A stretch of DNA of 7,440 bases from Acidobacteriota bacterium (GCA_021793595.1 JAJYSL010000209.1:1-7440), one strand, 5' to 3'. Shown: positions 1-7,429, counted from the stretch's first letter. Made by a program: numbers and translations. The notes: generated by a model from the letters alone, not told the origin.

Positions 1-965
1 CGATCTGCCCAGAAGTCGCGCAGGTTGCGCTCGCCGAGCTGGAAGGCCTCGACCATGCGGCGGACATCCACAGTATCGGTCGCTTCTGTGGAGATGGATG
101 CGGCGCCGAAGATGGGCGAATCGTGCGAGCCGCGAATGCGCTGCCAGAAGGCGGCGTTGTCTTCCATGTCGAGAAACAGTGGGCCGGTCAACTGGGCGAG
201 AGCGTCGCTTAACTCAATGCCTTCTGCGCTGGAAGGACGACGCGCGCCGAGCTGGGCCTGGCAGACTTTCAAATTCCTGCTGGCGGCGAGGGTGGCGAGC
301 CAGGGAAGGCGGCCTTGTTGCTGGCTGGAATCGCGCACAGTATTCGCAGCGACCACAGGAAACATTTTCGATGACATCTGGAATTCTGTTCCGAGCGGAT
401 TTTGAACCCGATGACCGTAGAGAGAACGGGTCAGCGGATAGAGAATACTTTTGTTCACAAGATCGTCGAATGCCTGCGATGCATAGAGCGGCATGACGAG
501 ATCGAAGCTGCCGCCAATTGCGGGATCGATGAGGAGAGTGAGCTTTTCAGGAGTGAGCGAGTCGCGGCTGAATCCGGTATCCGTGCCGAGGACGGTGCAA
601 GCCCGCGCCTGCAGGGTGATGGCGAGACGTGCGATTTCTCGATAGGTTGCCGCGTTTGGAAGCCAGGGAACGATTCCGGGGACAGCGGCCTGCAGGGGAT
701 AGTTGACGTAGCGCAAAGACTGCTGGGAAGCCGGCTCATCGCCGTTCCACACGAGTTCGGCGGGCTCGGCCTGGGTGTGTTCTCCGGGTAGCGCGAGCAC
801 GACCTGGCAAGGGGAGGAGATGAGCTTGCGGGCTTGCAGGATCTTCTGCACGGCGGGCATGAGCAGCTCGCTCCGCAGCGGGGCCGGGATCGCCATGAGG
901 AGATCTGTCTGGGCAATCTCGAGGCTCTCCTGTTTGGGTTCCTGCAGCGCTTCCAATTCAGCCAT
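1..965 (-). CDS. Divergent GT-A glycosyltransferase-like protein (GpgS/GT81-like), 3' end beyond window
   Basis: The reading frame is open from ATG at 965 to the window edge, giving 321 residues with no stop. The upstream frame hits TGA with no other start in between. A GGAG at 976-979 lies 10 bases before the ATG, inside the end of the preceding gene. The match is to GT-A glycosyltransferases related to glucosyl-3-phosphoglycerate synthase. Family-like stretches are GSFDLVMPLYA (152-162), SILYPLTRSLYGHRVQNPLG (173-192), LKVCQAQLGAR (232-242), and GPLFLDMEDNAAFW (261-274) followed by SPIFG (283-287). Typical members use a nucleotide sugar (UDP- or GDP-linked) to glycosylate 3-phosphoglycerate or glycerate in the cytoplasm. 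Here several expected motifs are altered. The DGGS-type nucleotide site is replaced by LALPGEHT (58-65), the DxD-like site reads GTDTG (127-131), and the usual GGDFG reads GTEFQ (192-196). The protein may therefore be inactive or have changed specificity. I am confident that the gene is real, moderately confident of the family, and cannot name a substrate. Confidence 0.65.
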   Translation of the reverse strand, partial: MAELEALQEPKQESLEIAQTDLLMAIPAPLRSELLMPAVQKILQARKLISSPCQVVLALPGEHTQAEPAELVWNGDEPASQQSLRYVNYPLQAAVPGIVPWLPNAATYREIARLAITLQARACTVLGTDTGFSRDSLTPEKLTLLIDPAIGGSFDLVMPLYASQAFDDLVNKSILYPLTRSLYGHRVQNPLGTEFQMSSKMFPVVAANTVRDSSQQQGRLPWLATLAASRNLKVCQAQLGARRPSSAEGIELSDALAQLTGPLFLDMEDNAAFWQRIRGSHDSPIFGAASISTEATDTVDVRRMVEAFQLGERNLRDFWAD

Positions 966-972
966 GAAGTTT

Positions 973-1479
973 TTACTCCGCCGCGAGATGTAGATTCCTA
1001 CTCAAAGTCTCCGTAGTCTGCGCTATAAGCCACGCCTCTTTCAAATCGCTAAAACCGACGTGTTTCGTTCGCATGCCAAATAGAGTTGGATTTGAATAAA
1101 ACAAAATACGGCGATTGAAAAAGTTAGACCCCTTATGATCCAGAACAATTAAGAGTGGTCGTCGCGACATACTCTCGATTTCTTTCCATGGAATCTTTAT
1201 CCATTTCCAGTAACGCCTGAAGAGGACACCATCTTCAACGATGAAGCCATAGACAACTTGGTGAGAGTTGATCGCAATGGCGCACGCAATCGCAAAAACG
1301 ACCAACCGATAGCTGATTGGCATCCTAAAATCTGCAAGTACAAAAATGGCCGCCAAAAGCACAAAAATATCGCCGATTCTGGCGGCTAGCCAGGTTGTCT
1401 GCGATCCAACGAGGTTTTCGCTCTCGGTAGAATGGTTGCGGTGTTGGGCGTCTGGGACCATTTGCTCGTGTTCTGACAT
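973..1479 (-). CDS. Small membrane protein with two predicted helices and a PH-like C-terminal part, function unknown
   Basis: This is a 168-residue protein that I do not recognise as a named family. The start is supported by AGGAAGG (1484-1490), with the AGGA core 7 bases before the ATG. The first 28 residues are polar. Two hydrophobic segments follow, at about 31-50 and 57-72, joined by a very short turn (ADFRMP). The remaining part is hydrophilic with alternating strands, for example GFIVEDGVLFRRYWKWIKI (78-96) then PWKEIESM. This resembles the 'GVLxRR...IPWxxI' pattern of bacterial PH-like domains that follow paired membrane helices, and would face the cytoplasm. That resemblance is a judgement by eye. 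GC content is about 46% by hand count (1021-1480), against about 61% in a sampled part of the neighbouring treS-mak gene, which suggests a separate origin. The stop codon is 7 bases before the next gene's ATG, so the two genes may be translationally coupled. Confidence 0.75.
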   Translation of the reverse strand: MSEHEQMVPDAQHRNHSTESENLVGSQTTWLAARIGDIFVLLAAIFVLADFRMPISYRLVVFAIACAIAINSHQVVYGFIVEDGVLFRRYWKWIKIPWKEIESMSRRPLLIVLDHKGSNFFNRRILFYSNPTLFGMRTKHVGFSDLKEAWLIAQTTETLSRNLHLAAE

Positions 1480-1532
1480 AGACCCTTCCTAAGTAGGTCC
1501 AATCGAGTTCCAATGATGGGGCTGACCTTGCC

Positions 1533-1589
1533 CTCAGGAGCTAAAGCCCGATTGATTCCTGAGAGTTTAGGCACGACTAAAGTCGTGCC
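1533..1589. repeat. Compound inverted-repeat element, REP-like
   Basis: Two adjacent inverted repeats are visible. CTCAGGA (1533-1539) pairs with TCCTGAG (1557-1563) around a loop containing GCTAAAGCCC. Then GGCACGAC (1570-1577) pairs perfectly with GTCGTGCC (1582-1589) around the loop TAAA. I recall similar 'CTAAAGCCC ... GGCACGACTAAAGTCGTGCCCTGATAC'-type units scattered between genes in Acidobacteriota genomes, but only one copy is in this window, so the dispersed nature is from memory. Neither hairpin has a T-run, so it is not a terminator. Confidence 0.6.
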
Positions 1590-1677
1590 CTGATACAAAG
1601 CTATGGCGAGCCGAACTACATTGCGAAATAGCTTTCAGCTCTTTAGCCGGCTGAATATCTTTTGTGAGTTGGAGAAT

Positions 1678-1703
1678 CCCAGGTCTCAAAATCGAGACCT
1701 GGG
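1678..1703. repeat. Strong 10-bp perfect hairpin, likely dispersed palindromic element
   Basis: CCCAGGTCTC (1678-1687) and GAGACCTGGG (1694-1703) form a perfect 10-bp stem with a 6-base loop. The hairpin begins 43 bases after the treS-mak stop codon. The minus-strand sequence after the stem is ATTCTCCAAC, with no T-run, so it is not a standard intrinsic terminator, although it could block 3' exonucleases on the treS-mak message. The palindrome followed by GGGCACCCA resembles short intergenic elements I associate with Acidobacteriota; copy number was not checked. Confidence 0.6.
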
Positions 1704-1746
1704 GCACCCACATGTTGCTGGTTACGCAACTTTTCATTTCAACGCG

Positions 1747-4700
1747 TTATTCAAATTCCTGCTGCAGCAACGCCGCAACGCCCATCAACGGTATCTTCAC
1801 CCAATCGGGGCGACTATTCAACTCATAGATCAGTTCGTAGAAAGCCTTCTCCAGCAAATACAGGTCGAGCAAACTCCATTGCGCGGCAGGAGTCGCGGGA
1901 ATCAGGTGACTGCCGGCCATTGTTTCCATGTAGGCGTGCAGAAACTCCGCCGAGGCGGACTGATCCCAGAGCTTCGCCCATGGTTCCAGTTTCGATTGAT
2001 CTTCCGGGCGGCGAGAGGAATAGCGCATGAGCGCAGCCCAGGCAGCGTAGTTAAAAGAGCGCAGCATTCCGGCAACATCCTTCAACGGGGAATGCTTCAT
2101 GCGGCGGATGTCGAGGGAACGGGCGGGTTCCCCTTCGAAGTCGATAATGACAAAGTCGGATTTGACGCGAAGGGCCTGGCCAAGATGGTAGTCGCCGTGG
2201 ATGCGGATGCGCTGACCATCCATGCTACCGATGCTGGAGGCGCCGAGGCCGCCGAGAATGCGGGTGCGGTGGCTGAGAAGCAGGGCGGCAATCTCGACCG
2301 TGTCATCCGCCAGACCCGACATGGTTTTGCGCAGCAGTTCATAAGCATGGGCGGCCTGGGCATTGATCGACGCCTGCAGATTGTCGAAATATTCTTTCGT
2401 CAGCGGTTCCGGCGAGAAGGCTGGGTTGGTTTTCGAGGAAGCCAGAGCCACATGCATTTCCGCGGTGCGGCGTCCGAGCACGGCCGCGGCATCCAGGGCG
2501 ACTCCTGCGTGTTCCTGCGCAAACAGGGATGCACGGGCGATCCCCAGGGGAGCGGAGGTCGATACCGCGGGCAGGTCCAATTCTTCCGCAGGAATGGTGA
2601 CCTGAACGTAATTTTCGTAATAGCGCTCCAGCTCCTCCAGCATCCACTGCCAGCCGTCGCCCTGGTTTGCCACCAATCCTTGCAGCATGCAAAGCGTGGT
2701 AGGAGCGTCGCCGTGGCTGGCATATTCAATGGAGCCGCCGAAGGGCGGAATGTTGGAGAAATGTGCTTGCTCGGTGAGGAATTTACCAATCTCACAATCC
2801 GGGTTCAGGCCTGGTTCTGGATGGCGAAACAGTTTCATTATCAGTTGAGTACCAAACAAAATTGAAGTATTGCTTTGTTCTGCGGAGCTGCGGCGAGGAG
2901 TGAGGGATTCGGCCGACGATTTTTGGGTAATCAGGTCACGCAATGCGCTGCTGGGCGTTCCCTCCACCGATCCCTGCTGCATGGGAAAGGTAGCGGAGTT
3001 GGCAATGACGTTCAACAATGCCTCGCAGGAATGCGGATCGAAGGTCGCATCATAGAGCACGCCTTCTCCGGCGGGACAAAGCACGGTGGAAAGAATGGAC
3101 GCAGGCGAGTTCTCGCGAAGGGCGCGCGCCGACTCCCCGAAGGCGGTGGCAACGGGAAGGAAATAGCGATCTGAAGTTCCGGTTTCGTACTCCACATGTA
3201 CCAGGCAGAAGATGGCGCCGCTGTGGTCGAGCTTGCCCCAATCTGCGACGGTTGTGCTTCGAATGGATGCGGACTTGTTGCCGAACCAGCGCTGCAAAGG
3301 AAGATAGTTGGGCAAAATAGATTCCTGCAGCTTGCGCAGGTTGCCATCCAGAAACAGGCTGGTCCATTCGGTCGTGTCGGCAAGCAGCAGCGCAGAATCT
3401 TCCGGCTGAACCGCGGCCGTGTCGGGCGAAGGATGCAGTTCGAGCCAGAGAAACCCATAAGGGGCGAGGGTGACGGCATACGGCTGACGTGTGATGGAAG
3501 GAAACTCGACGTAGCCCAGCATCTCGACGGGAACCATGCCGTCGTACTCGCTGAGGTCGAGTTGCGCGGGCTGCGCAAAGCGAGAAAGGTTGGCGACGCA
3601 CAAAACAACTTCATCCTCGGCTTCTCGTATGTAGGCGAGGACTTTGCGATTGTCTGGATTCAGGAATTTGAGCGCGCCGCGTCCGAAGACGCGAAACAGT
3701 TTGCGCAGCGCGATCAGGTTACGCATCCAGTTCAACAGCGAGCTGGAGTCGCCCTGCTGGGCTTCAACGTTGATGGCTTCATAGCCCCAGATGGGGTCCA
3801 TGACAACGGGACTGTAAAGCTTGGCGGGGACGGCGCGCGAGAAGCCGGCGTTGCGATCGGCGGTCCATTGCATGGGAGTACGAACGCCGTTGCGGTCACC
3901 GAGATAGATGTTGTCGCCCATGCCGATTTCGTCTCCGTAATACAGGATGGGCGTGCCGGGAAAGGAAAACAGCAGGCTGTTCAGGAGTTCGATGCGGCGG
4001 CGATTGTTGTCCAGCAGCGGCGCCAGGCGGCGGCGAATGCCGATGTTGATGCGCATGCGAGGATCGGCGCTATAGGCGAGATACATGTAGTCGCGTTCGT
4101 CATCGCTGACCATTTCCAATGTGAGCTCATCATGGTTGCGAAGGAACAGCCCCCACTGGCAGCTATCGGGAATGGGCGGCGTTTGAGCCATGATATCGGT
4201 GATGGGAAGGCGATCTTCCTGGCGCAGCGCCATGTATATGCGCGGCATCAGGGGGAAGTGAAAGGCCATGTGGCACTCGTCGCCGTCCGCGAAGTAAGGA
4301 CGAACGTCGGCCGGCCACTGATTGGCCTCGGCGAGAATGATGCGATTTTCATAATGAGCATCAATCTCGGCGCGAATCTTCTTCATGACGGCGTGAGTTT
4401 CCGGAAGATTCTCGCAGTTGGTGCCGTCGCGTTCGACGAGGTAGGGGATGGCGTCAATACGCAGCGCATCCACACCCATGTCGAGCCAGAAGCGCATGAC
4501 GCGAAGGACTTCTTCCAAAACCAGGGGATTGTCGTAATTTAAATCCGGCTGATGCGAGAAGAAGCGATGCCAATAGTAGGCCTTGGCGACGGGGTCCCAG
4601 GTCCAGTTGGATTTTTCCGTGTCGGTGAAAATGATGCGTGCGTCTTTATATTTTTCGTCGGTGTCGCTCCATACGTAGTAGTCGCGTTCGGGCGAGCCGG

Positions 4701-5103
4701 GCGGCGCGAGGCGCGCGCGTTGAAACCAGGCGTGTTGGTCGGACGTGTGGTTGACGACCAGCTCAATCATGACCTGCAGGCCGCGATCGTGCGCGGCGTT
4801 GAGGAAGGTCTGAAAATCTTCCAGCGTGCCGTAGCTGGGATGGACGGTCATGTAGTCGGCGATGTCGTAGCCGTCGTCGCGCAACGGTGAAGCAAAAAAG
4901 GGAAGCAGCCAGATGCAGGTGATGCCGAGCTCCTGCAAATAATCGAGCTTGCTTAACAGTCCCTGAAAATCGCCGATGCCGTCGTTATTGGCATCTTCAA
5001 ACGCCTTGACGTGAAGCTCATAAATAATGGCGTCTTTAAACCAGAGAGGATCGAGGGCGCTGCCTGGCTGCTTCAACGTGGGGTTCCTCGGAGTATCGTG
5101 CAT
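1747..5103 (-). CDS. treS: Bifunctional trehalose synthase / maltokinase fusion (TreS-Mak)
   Basis: This 1118-residue cytoplasmic fusion joins two enzymes. Residues 1 to about 555 are a GH13 trehalose synthase that interconverts trehalose and maltose. It has [16 protein letters not shown] (20-35), [10 protein letters not shown] (75-84), [14 protein letters not shown] (114-127), the nucleophile Asp217 in RIDAIPYL, the acid/base Glu259 in ILAEANQW and the stabilising Asp325 in LRNHDE. Residues from about 575 to 1118 are maltokinase, which makes alpha-maltose-1-phosphate from maltose and ATP. It has the cap motif [14 protein letters not shown] (601-614), Lys757 in IMKLFR, Glu771 in [12 protein letters not shown], the catalytic HGDYHLGQ (969-976, Asp971) and the metal-binding IIDFEGEP (986-993, Asp988). 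All expected catalytic residues are present. The product feeds GlgE, encoded 111 bases upstream. Residues 712-744 form a low-complexity insert inside the kinase part. The ATG at 5103 has no clear SD, while a TTG at 5076 has GAGGA 8 bases before it, so the true start may be nine codons later. Confidence 0.96.
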   Translation of the reverse strand: MHDTPRNPTLKQPGSALDPLWFKDAIIYELHVKAFEDANNDGIGDFQGLLSKLDYLQELGITCIWLLPFFASPLRDDGYDIADYMTVHPSYGTLEDFQTFLNAAHDRGLQVMIELVVNHTSDQHAWFQRARLAPPGSPERDYYVWSDTDEKYKDARIIFTDTEKSNWTWDPVAKAYYWHRFFSHQPDLNYDNPLVLEEVLRVMRFWLDMGVDALRIDAIPYLVERDGTNCENLPETHAVMKKIRAEIDAHYENRIILAEANQWPADVRPYFADGDECHMAFHFPLMPRIYMALRQEDRLPITDIMAQTPPIPDSCQWGLFLRNHDELTLEMVSDDERDYMYLAYSADPRMRINIGIRRRLAPLLDNNRRRIELLNSLLFSFPGTPILYYGDEIGMGDNIYLGDRNGVRTPMQWTADRNAGFSRAVPAKLYSPVVMDPIWGYEAINVEAQQGDSSSLLNWMRNLIALRKLFRVFGRGALKFLNPDNRKVLAYIREAEDEVVLCVANLSRFAQPAQLDLSEYDGMVPVEMLGYVEFPSITRQPYAVTLAPYGFLWLELHPSPDTAAVQPEDSALLLADTTEWTSLFLDGNLRKLQESILPNYLPLQRWFGNKSASIRSTTVADWGKLDHSGAIFCLVHVEYETGTSDRYFLPVATAFGESARALRENSPASILSTVLCPAGEGVLYDATFDPHSCEALLNVIANSATFPMQQGSVEGTPSSALRDLITQKSSAESLTPRRSSAEQSNTSILFGTQLIMKLFRHPEPGLNPDCEIGKFLTEQAHFSNIPPFGGSIEYASHGDAPTTLCMLQGLVANQGDGWQWMLEELERYYENYVQVTIPAEELDLPAVSTSAPLGIARASLFAQEHAGVALDAAAVLGRRTAEMHVALASSKTNPAFSPEPLTKEYFDNLQASINAQAAHAYELLRKTMSGLADDTVEIAALLLSHRTRILGGLGASSIGSMDGQRIRIHGDYHLGQALRVKSDFVIIDFEGEPARSLDIRRMKHSPLKDVAGMLRSFNYAAWAALMRYSSRRPEDQSKLEPWAKLWDQSASAEFLHAYMETMAGSHLIPATPAAQWSLLDLYLLEKAFYELIYELNSRPDWVKIPLMGVAALLQQEFE
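5085..5089 (-). promoter_or_regulatory. Possible ribosome binding site for an alternative TTG start of treS-mak
   Basis: On the minus strand GAGGA lies 8 bases before a TTG codon at 5076-5074, which is codon 10 of the frame beginning at ATG 5103. The ATG itself is preceded by CAGCCCCTGCGATAT, which has no purine-rich SD. Conserved TreS sequence begins only around residue 18-20, so either start gives a complete enzyme. This is suggestive rather than decisive. Confidence 0.3.
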
Positions 5104-5151
5104 ATATCGCAGGGGCTGAAATCCATTTTGATTTTTTCATGCTTAATGCTT

Positions 5152-5185
5152 GGGACCCGGCTGGTCGTCTGCTGCGACCGGGCCC
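5152..5185 (-). other. GC-rich bulged hairpin between glgE and treS-mak
   Basis: GGGACCCGG (5152-5160) pairs with CCGGGCCC (5178-5185), leaving one bulged base. An alternative 5-bp stem GGTCG/CGACC inside the loop competes with its upper part. The minus-strand sequence after it (AAGCATTAAGCATG) has no T-run, so it is not an intrinsic terminator. It sits in the 111-base leader of treS-mak and could tune expression or RNA stability. Confidence 0.4.
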
Positions 5186-5192
5186 GAATACG

Positions 5193-5212
5193 CTCTCCGG
5201 CGAACCGGAGAG
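5193..5212 (-). other. Perfect 8-bp hairpin directly after the glgE stop codon
   Basis: CTCTCCGG and CCGGAGAG form a perfect 8-bp stem around a 4-base loop that reads TTCG on the transcribed strand. It starts two bases after the glgE TAA codon. There is no following T-run. A likely role is protection or processing of the 3' end of the glgE segment of a shared glgE-treS message; termination by another route cannot be excluded. Confidence 0.5.
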
Positions 5213-5214
5213 TC

Positions 5215-7224
5215 TTATCGTTGGGCCGAGGGGGCCGACTCCGTCTCCAGATGGAAGATGTGGGAGCGCCCCGCCTCCAGCTGAATATAGTTTCGCGCAC
5301 CGCTCCACTGATAGCGTTGGGCGGTCAGCAGATCGTGTACATCGAAGGTCCGGTCCGGTTGGATGCCCAGTTCGGTGAGATCCAGATCGACCCATCCAGC
5401 CTGCGTCTCCTGGTGGTGCAGATTCACGACAACGAGAATTACATCTTTCTTCTCGGGGTCTGTTTTGCTATAGCAGATGAGGAACGGCTGATCGGTCGGA
5501 TGAAAGCGGAGACCGCGATTGCTGTGGAGCGCGGGATGAATCCGACGAACTTCATTGACGCGCGCAATGAGTGTCTGCAGGTTTTGCGGCTCCTCAATAT
5601 TCCAGTGACGGAGTTGATATTTTTCTGAGTTGAGATATTCCTCGCTGCCCGGTTTGATGGGAGTGTTCTCGCACAACTCATACGCGGGACCGTAGATGCC
5701 GTAGTTGGAGGAAAGCGTCGCAGCCAGCACGAAGCGGCTGAGGAAGGCTGGGCGGCCACCTATCTGCAATTCTTCATGCAGAATGTCGGGCGTGTTCGGC
5801 CAGAAATTCGGGCGGAAGAATTCGACGACTGGAGTCTGCGTCAATTCTTCCAGATACTCTGTCAGGTCATTTTTCGTATTGCGCCAGGTGAAATAGGTGT
5901 AGGACTGGGTGAAGCCGAGCTTGGCGAGGCGATACATGACCTTGGGCCGGGTGAAGGCTTCGGCAAGGAAGATGACGTCGGGATGCGCGGCCTTGACTTC
6001 GGCGATGACCCACTGCCAGAAAGGAAACGATTTGGTGTGCGGATTGTCGACGCGGAAGATGAGGACGCCTTCGTCGATCCAGTAGTCGATGATGCTTTTC
6101 AGCTCTGTCCAGAGCGCGCGCCAATCCTCGGTTTCAAAGTCGAGGGGATAAATATCCTGATATTTCTTCGGCGGATTTTCGGCGTACTGGATGGTGCCAT
6201 CGGCACGCTTTTTAAAAAAACTGGGGTGCTGATGCGCATATGGATGGTCGGGCGAACATTGAAAGGCGAGGTCGAGAGCGATTTCCAGGCCGTGTTTTTT
6301 TGCGGCCGCCATCAACGAATGAAGATCGTCGAGCGTGCCCAGTTGGGGATGAATGGCCTTGTGGCCGCCTTCTTCTGAGCCGATGGCCCAGGTGCTGCCA
6401 ACATCGTCCGGCTCGGCCGTCTCGGAATTATTTTTGCCCTTGCGAAACGCGTGGCCAATGGGGTGAATGGGCGGCAGATAGAGGACATCGAAGTTCATGG
6501 AGGCGATGTAAGGCAGCCACGACTCGCAATCCTTGAAGGTGCCGTGATGTTCAGGCGTGGGAGCGCAGGAGCGAGGAAAGATTTCATACCAGGCCGAGAA
6601 TCCGGCGCGTTCGCGGCCAACGCTGACGCTGAGTTCCTTGGCGTAGCGGGTGGTGTGGGTGTGCTCGGCAAAGGTGTGCATGAGCGATTCGAGGGCGGCA
6701 TCGAGGGAGGCGGTGGAGGCTGCGTCCTGATCGGTATCATTGATTTTTGCAGCGAATTGTTTCAGCACCCTGGCATTGTCTTTTTTTGCGCGCTTGGCGG
6801 CGGCAGCAACCAGGGCTGCACCGGCCATGCGTTCGACGTGGGCTTCCTGGCCGGCTTCAATGCGCTTCTGCATGTCATTGCGCCAGGTGGTGAAGGTGTC
6901 GACCCAACCTTCGACGGTGTAGCGGTACTCGCCCAGCTCCATCACGACAAATTCTGCGCGCCAGCGATCGTTGCCGAGGGGCTCCATCCGCACGGTGCGC
7001 CAGGTACGTTCGGTGCTTCTGCGATAGAGAAGCTGCGCTGCGACGGCGTCGTGACCGTCGGCAAAAATGTCGGCTTCCACCGTTACCGTTTCTCCGACCA
7101 CGCGCTGGATTGGGAATTCCCCGCAGTCGATCTCTGGCTTCACACCCTCAATGACGACGCGGCGTCGACCTTCCAACCTGGCTGCAATTGTGTCTTTTGC
7201 CTGCTGCTTGCTTTCCGTTGCCAT
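5215..7224 (-). CDS. glgE: Alpha-1,4-glucan:maltose-1-phosphate maltosyltransferase (GlgE)
   Basis: GlgE transfers maltose from alpha-maltose-1-phosphate to the non-reducing end of an alpha-1,4-glucan, releasing phosphate. It acts in the cytoplasm and is a GH13_3 enzyme. The protein is 669 residues from the ATG at 7224, close to the family's usual length. An N-terminal beta domain (about 23-110, starting VVIEGVKPEIDCGEFP) is followed by a helical insert (about 115-195). The catalytic barrel starts at RERAGFSAWYEIFPRS (204-219). Conserved blocks are LPPIHPIGHAFRKG (251-264), GSTWAIGSEEGGHKAIHP (276-293) and DLAFQCSPDHPY (318-329). The nucleophile is Asp393 in FRVDNPHTK, the acid/base is Glu422 in FLAEAFTRP, and the third carboxylate is Asp480 in RPNFWPNTPDIL, nearly the same numbering as the Streptomyces enzyme. 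A C-terminal beta domain ends the protein. The frame extends to a TTG at 7245, but that codon overlaps the SD, so ATG 7224 is preferred. The downstream treS-mak fusion supplies its donor substrate. Confidence 0.97.
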   Translation of the reverse strand: MATESKQQAKDTIAARLEGRRRVVIEGVKPEIDCGEFPIQRVVGETVTVEADIFADGHDAVAAQLLYRRSTERTWRTVRMEPLGNDRWRAEFVVMELGEYRYTVEGWVDTFTTWRNDMQKRIEAGQEAHVERMAGAALVAAAAKRAKKDNARVLKQFAAKINDTDQDAASTASLDAALESLMHTFAEHTHTTRYAKELSVSVGRERAGFSAWYEIFPRSCAPTPEHHGTFKDCESWLPYIASMNFDVLYLPPIHPIGHAFRKGKNNSETAEPDDVGSTWAIGSEEGGHKAIHPQLGTLDDLHSLMAAAKKHGLEIALDLAFQCSPDHPYAHQHPSFFKKRADGTIQYAENPPKKYQDIYPLDFETEDWRALWTELKSIIDYWIDEGVLIFRVDNPHTKSFPFWQWVIAEVKAAHPDVIFLAEAFTRPKVMYRLAKLGFTQSYTYFTWRNTKNDLTEYLEELTQTPVVEFFRPNFWPNTPDILHEELQIGGRPAFLSRFVLAATLSSNYGIYGPAYELCENTPIKPGSEEYLNSEKYQLRHWNIEEPQNLQTLIARVNEVRRIHPALHSNRGLRFHPTDQPFLICYSKTDPEKKDVILVVVNLHHQETQAGWVDLDLTELGIQPDRTFDVHDLLTAQRYQWSGARNYIQLEAGRSHIFHLETESAPSAQR

Positions 7225-7233
7225 CAAAAAAAT

Positions 7234-7243
7234 ATCACCCTCC
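7234..7243 (-). promoter_or_regulatory. Extended ribosome binding site of glgE
   Basis: GGAGGGTGAT on the minus strand ends 9 bases before ATG 7224. Its GGTGAT part matches the extended anti-SD complement, with GGAG just upstream. It is flanked by two runs of seven T, which should keep the site unpaired in the RNA. It decides the start: the in-frame TTG at 7245 overlaps the site and can be discarded. Confidence 0.65.
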
Positions 7244-7302
7244 AAAAAAAGTTTTCCTACCTAAAGAGAGATGCAGGTTTTGCGCAATCCGTTCTGATGT
7301 CT

Positions 7303-7331
7303 ACTATATTGATCCTAAAAACGGCAGTTAA
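7303..7331 (-). promoter_or_regulatory. Candidate sigma70-type promoter for glgE
   Basis: On the minus strand TTAACT (7326-7331, four of six matches to TTGACA) is separated by exactly 17 bases from TATAGT (7303-7308, five of six matches to TATAAT). Transcription would begin near 7296 and give a leader of roughly 70 bases before ATG 7224. It would serve glgE and probably treS-mak. Found by eye only. Confidence 0.4.
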
Positions 7332-7415
7332 AAGTGTAGGGGAGCGGCAACGGGTTGTTTCAGTGGCACTTTGCACTGCTCCGCATCTGACCAAAATGGT
7401 GAAATCCTCAATGTT

Positions 7416-7429
7416 TGCAACCGTTTTTA
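7416..7429. promoter_or_regulatory. Possible LacI-family operator-like site
   Basis: TGCAACCGTTTTTA fits the general LacI-family pattern TGNAANCGNTTNCA at nine of ten fixed positions, with the typical central CG. It lies about 85 bases upstream of the candidate glgE -35 box, so it could control glgE or a divergent gene outside the window. No LacI-family gene is visible here, and a single near-match in a short AT-rich stretch can arise by chance. Confidence 0.25.

Larger units (their letters stand above)
1480..1746. other. Non-coding spacer rich in inverted repeats
   Basis: This stretch lies between the stop of treS-mak and the start of the small membrane-protein gene. I see no credible coding frame in it. 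It holds the ribosome binding site of the downstream gene (1484-1490), a double hairpin element (1533-1589), a second strong hairpin (1678-1703) and a weak 5-bp hairpin (1714-1718 with 1726-1730). None is followed by a run of T on the minus strand, so no intrinsic terminator can be called for treS-mak. The density of palindromes suggests inserted dispersed elements rather than a simple gene gap. Confidence 0.7.

Noticed and set aside
402..791. 129-codon plus-strand open frame
   Set aside because: It is antisense to the GT-like gene, with no domain and no convincing start signal.
455..916. 153-codon minus-strand open frame
   Set aside because: It overlaps the GT-like gene on the same strand in another frame; its Ser/Pro/Arg-rich composition is typical of an out-of-frame shadow, while the frame from 965 shows family motifs.
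1678..1703. Intrinsic terminator of treS-mak
   Set aside because: The stem is strong, but there is no T-run on either strand after it.
1714..1730. GTTGC/GCAAC hairpin
   Set aside because: It is only 5 bp, common by chance, and has no T-run or partner feature.
1603..2865. 420-codon plus-strand open frame
   Set aside because: It is antisense to the maltokinase half of treS-mak, its protein has no recognisable domain, and it arises from the GC-rich codon pattern of the real gene.
3196..4542. 448-codon plus-strand open frame
   Set aside because: It lies opposite the TreS part of the fusion, where catalytic motifs are clear on the minus strand; its translation is low-complexity (many Val, Gly, Ala, Gln) and matches nothing known.
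5776..6378. 200-codon plus-strand open frame
   Set aside because: It is antisense to the GlgE catalytic barrel and is explained as a mirror of the real coding frame.
7341..7382. Structured leader or riboswitch formed by GGAG/CTCC and CAGTG/CACTG
   Set aside because: The stems are only 4-5 bp with long loops, they lie upstream of the candidate promoter, and they match no riboswitch class I recognise.
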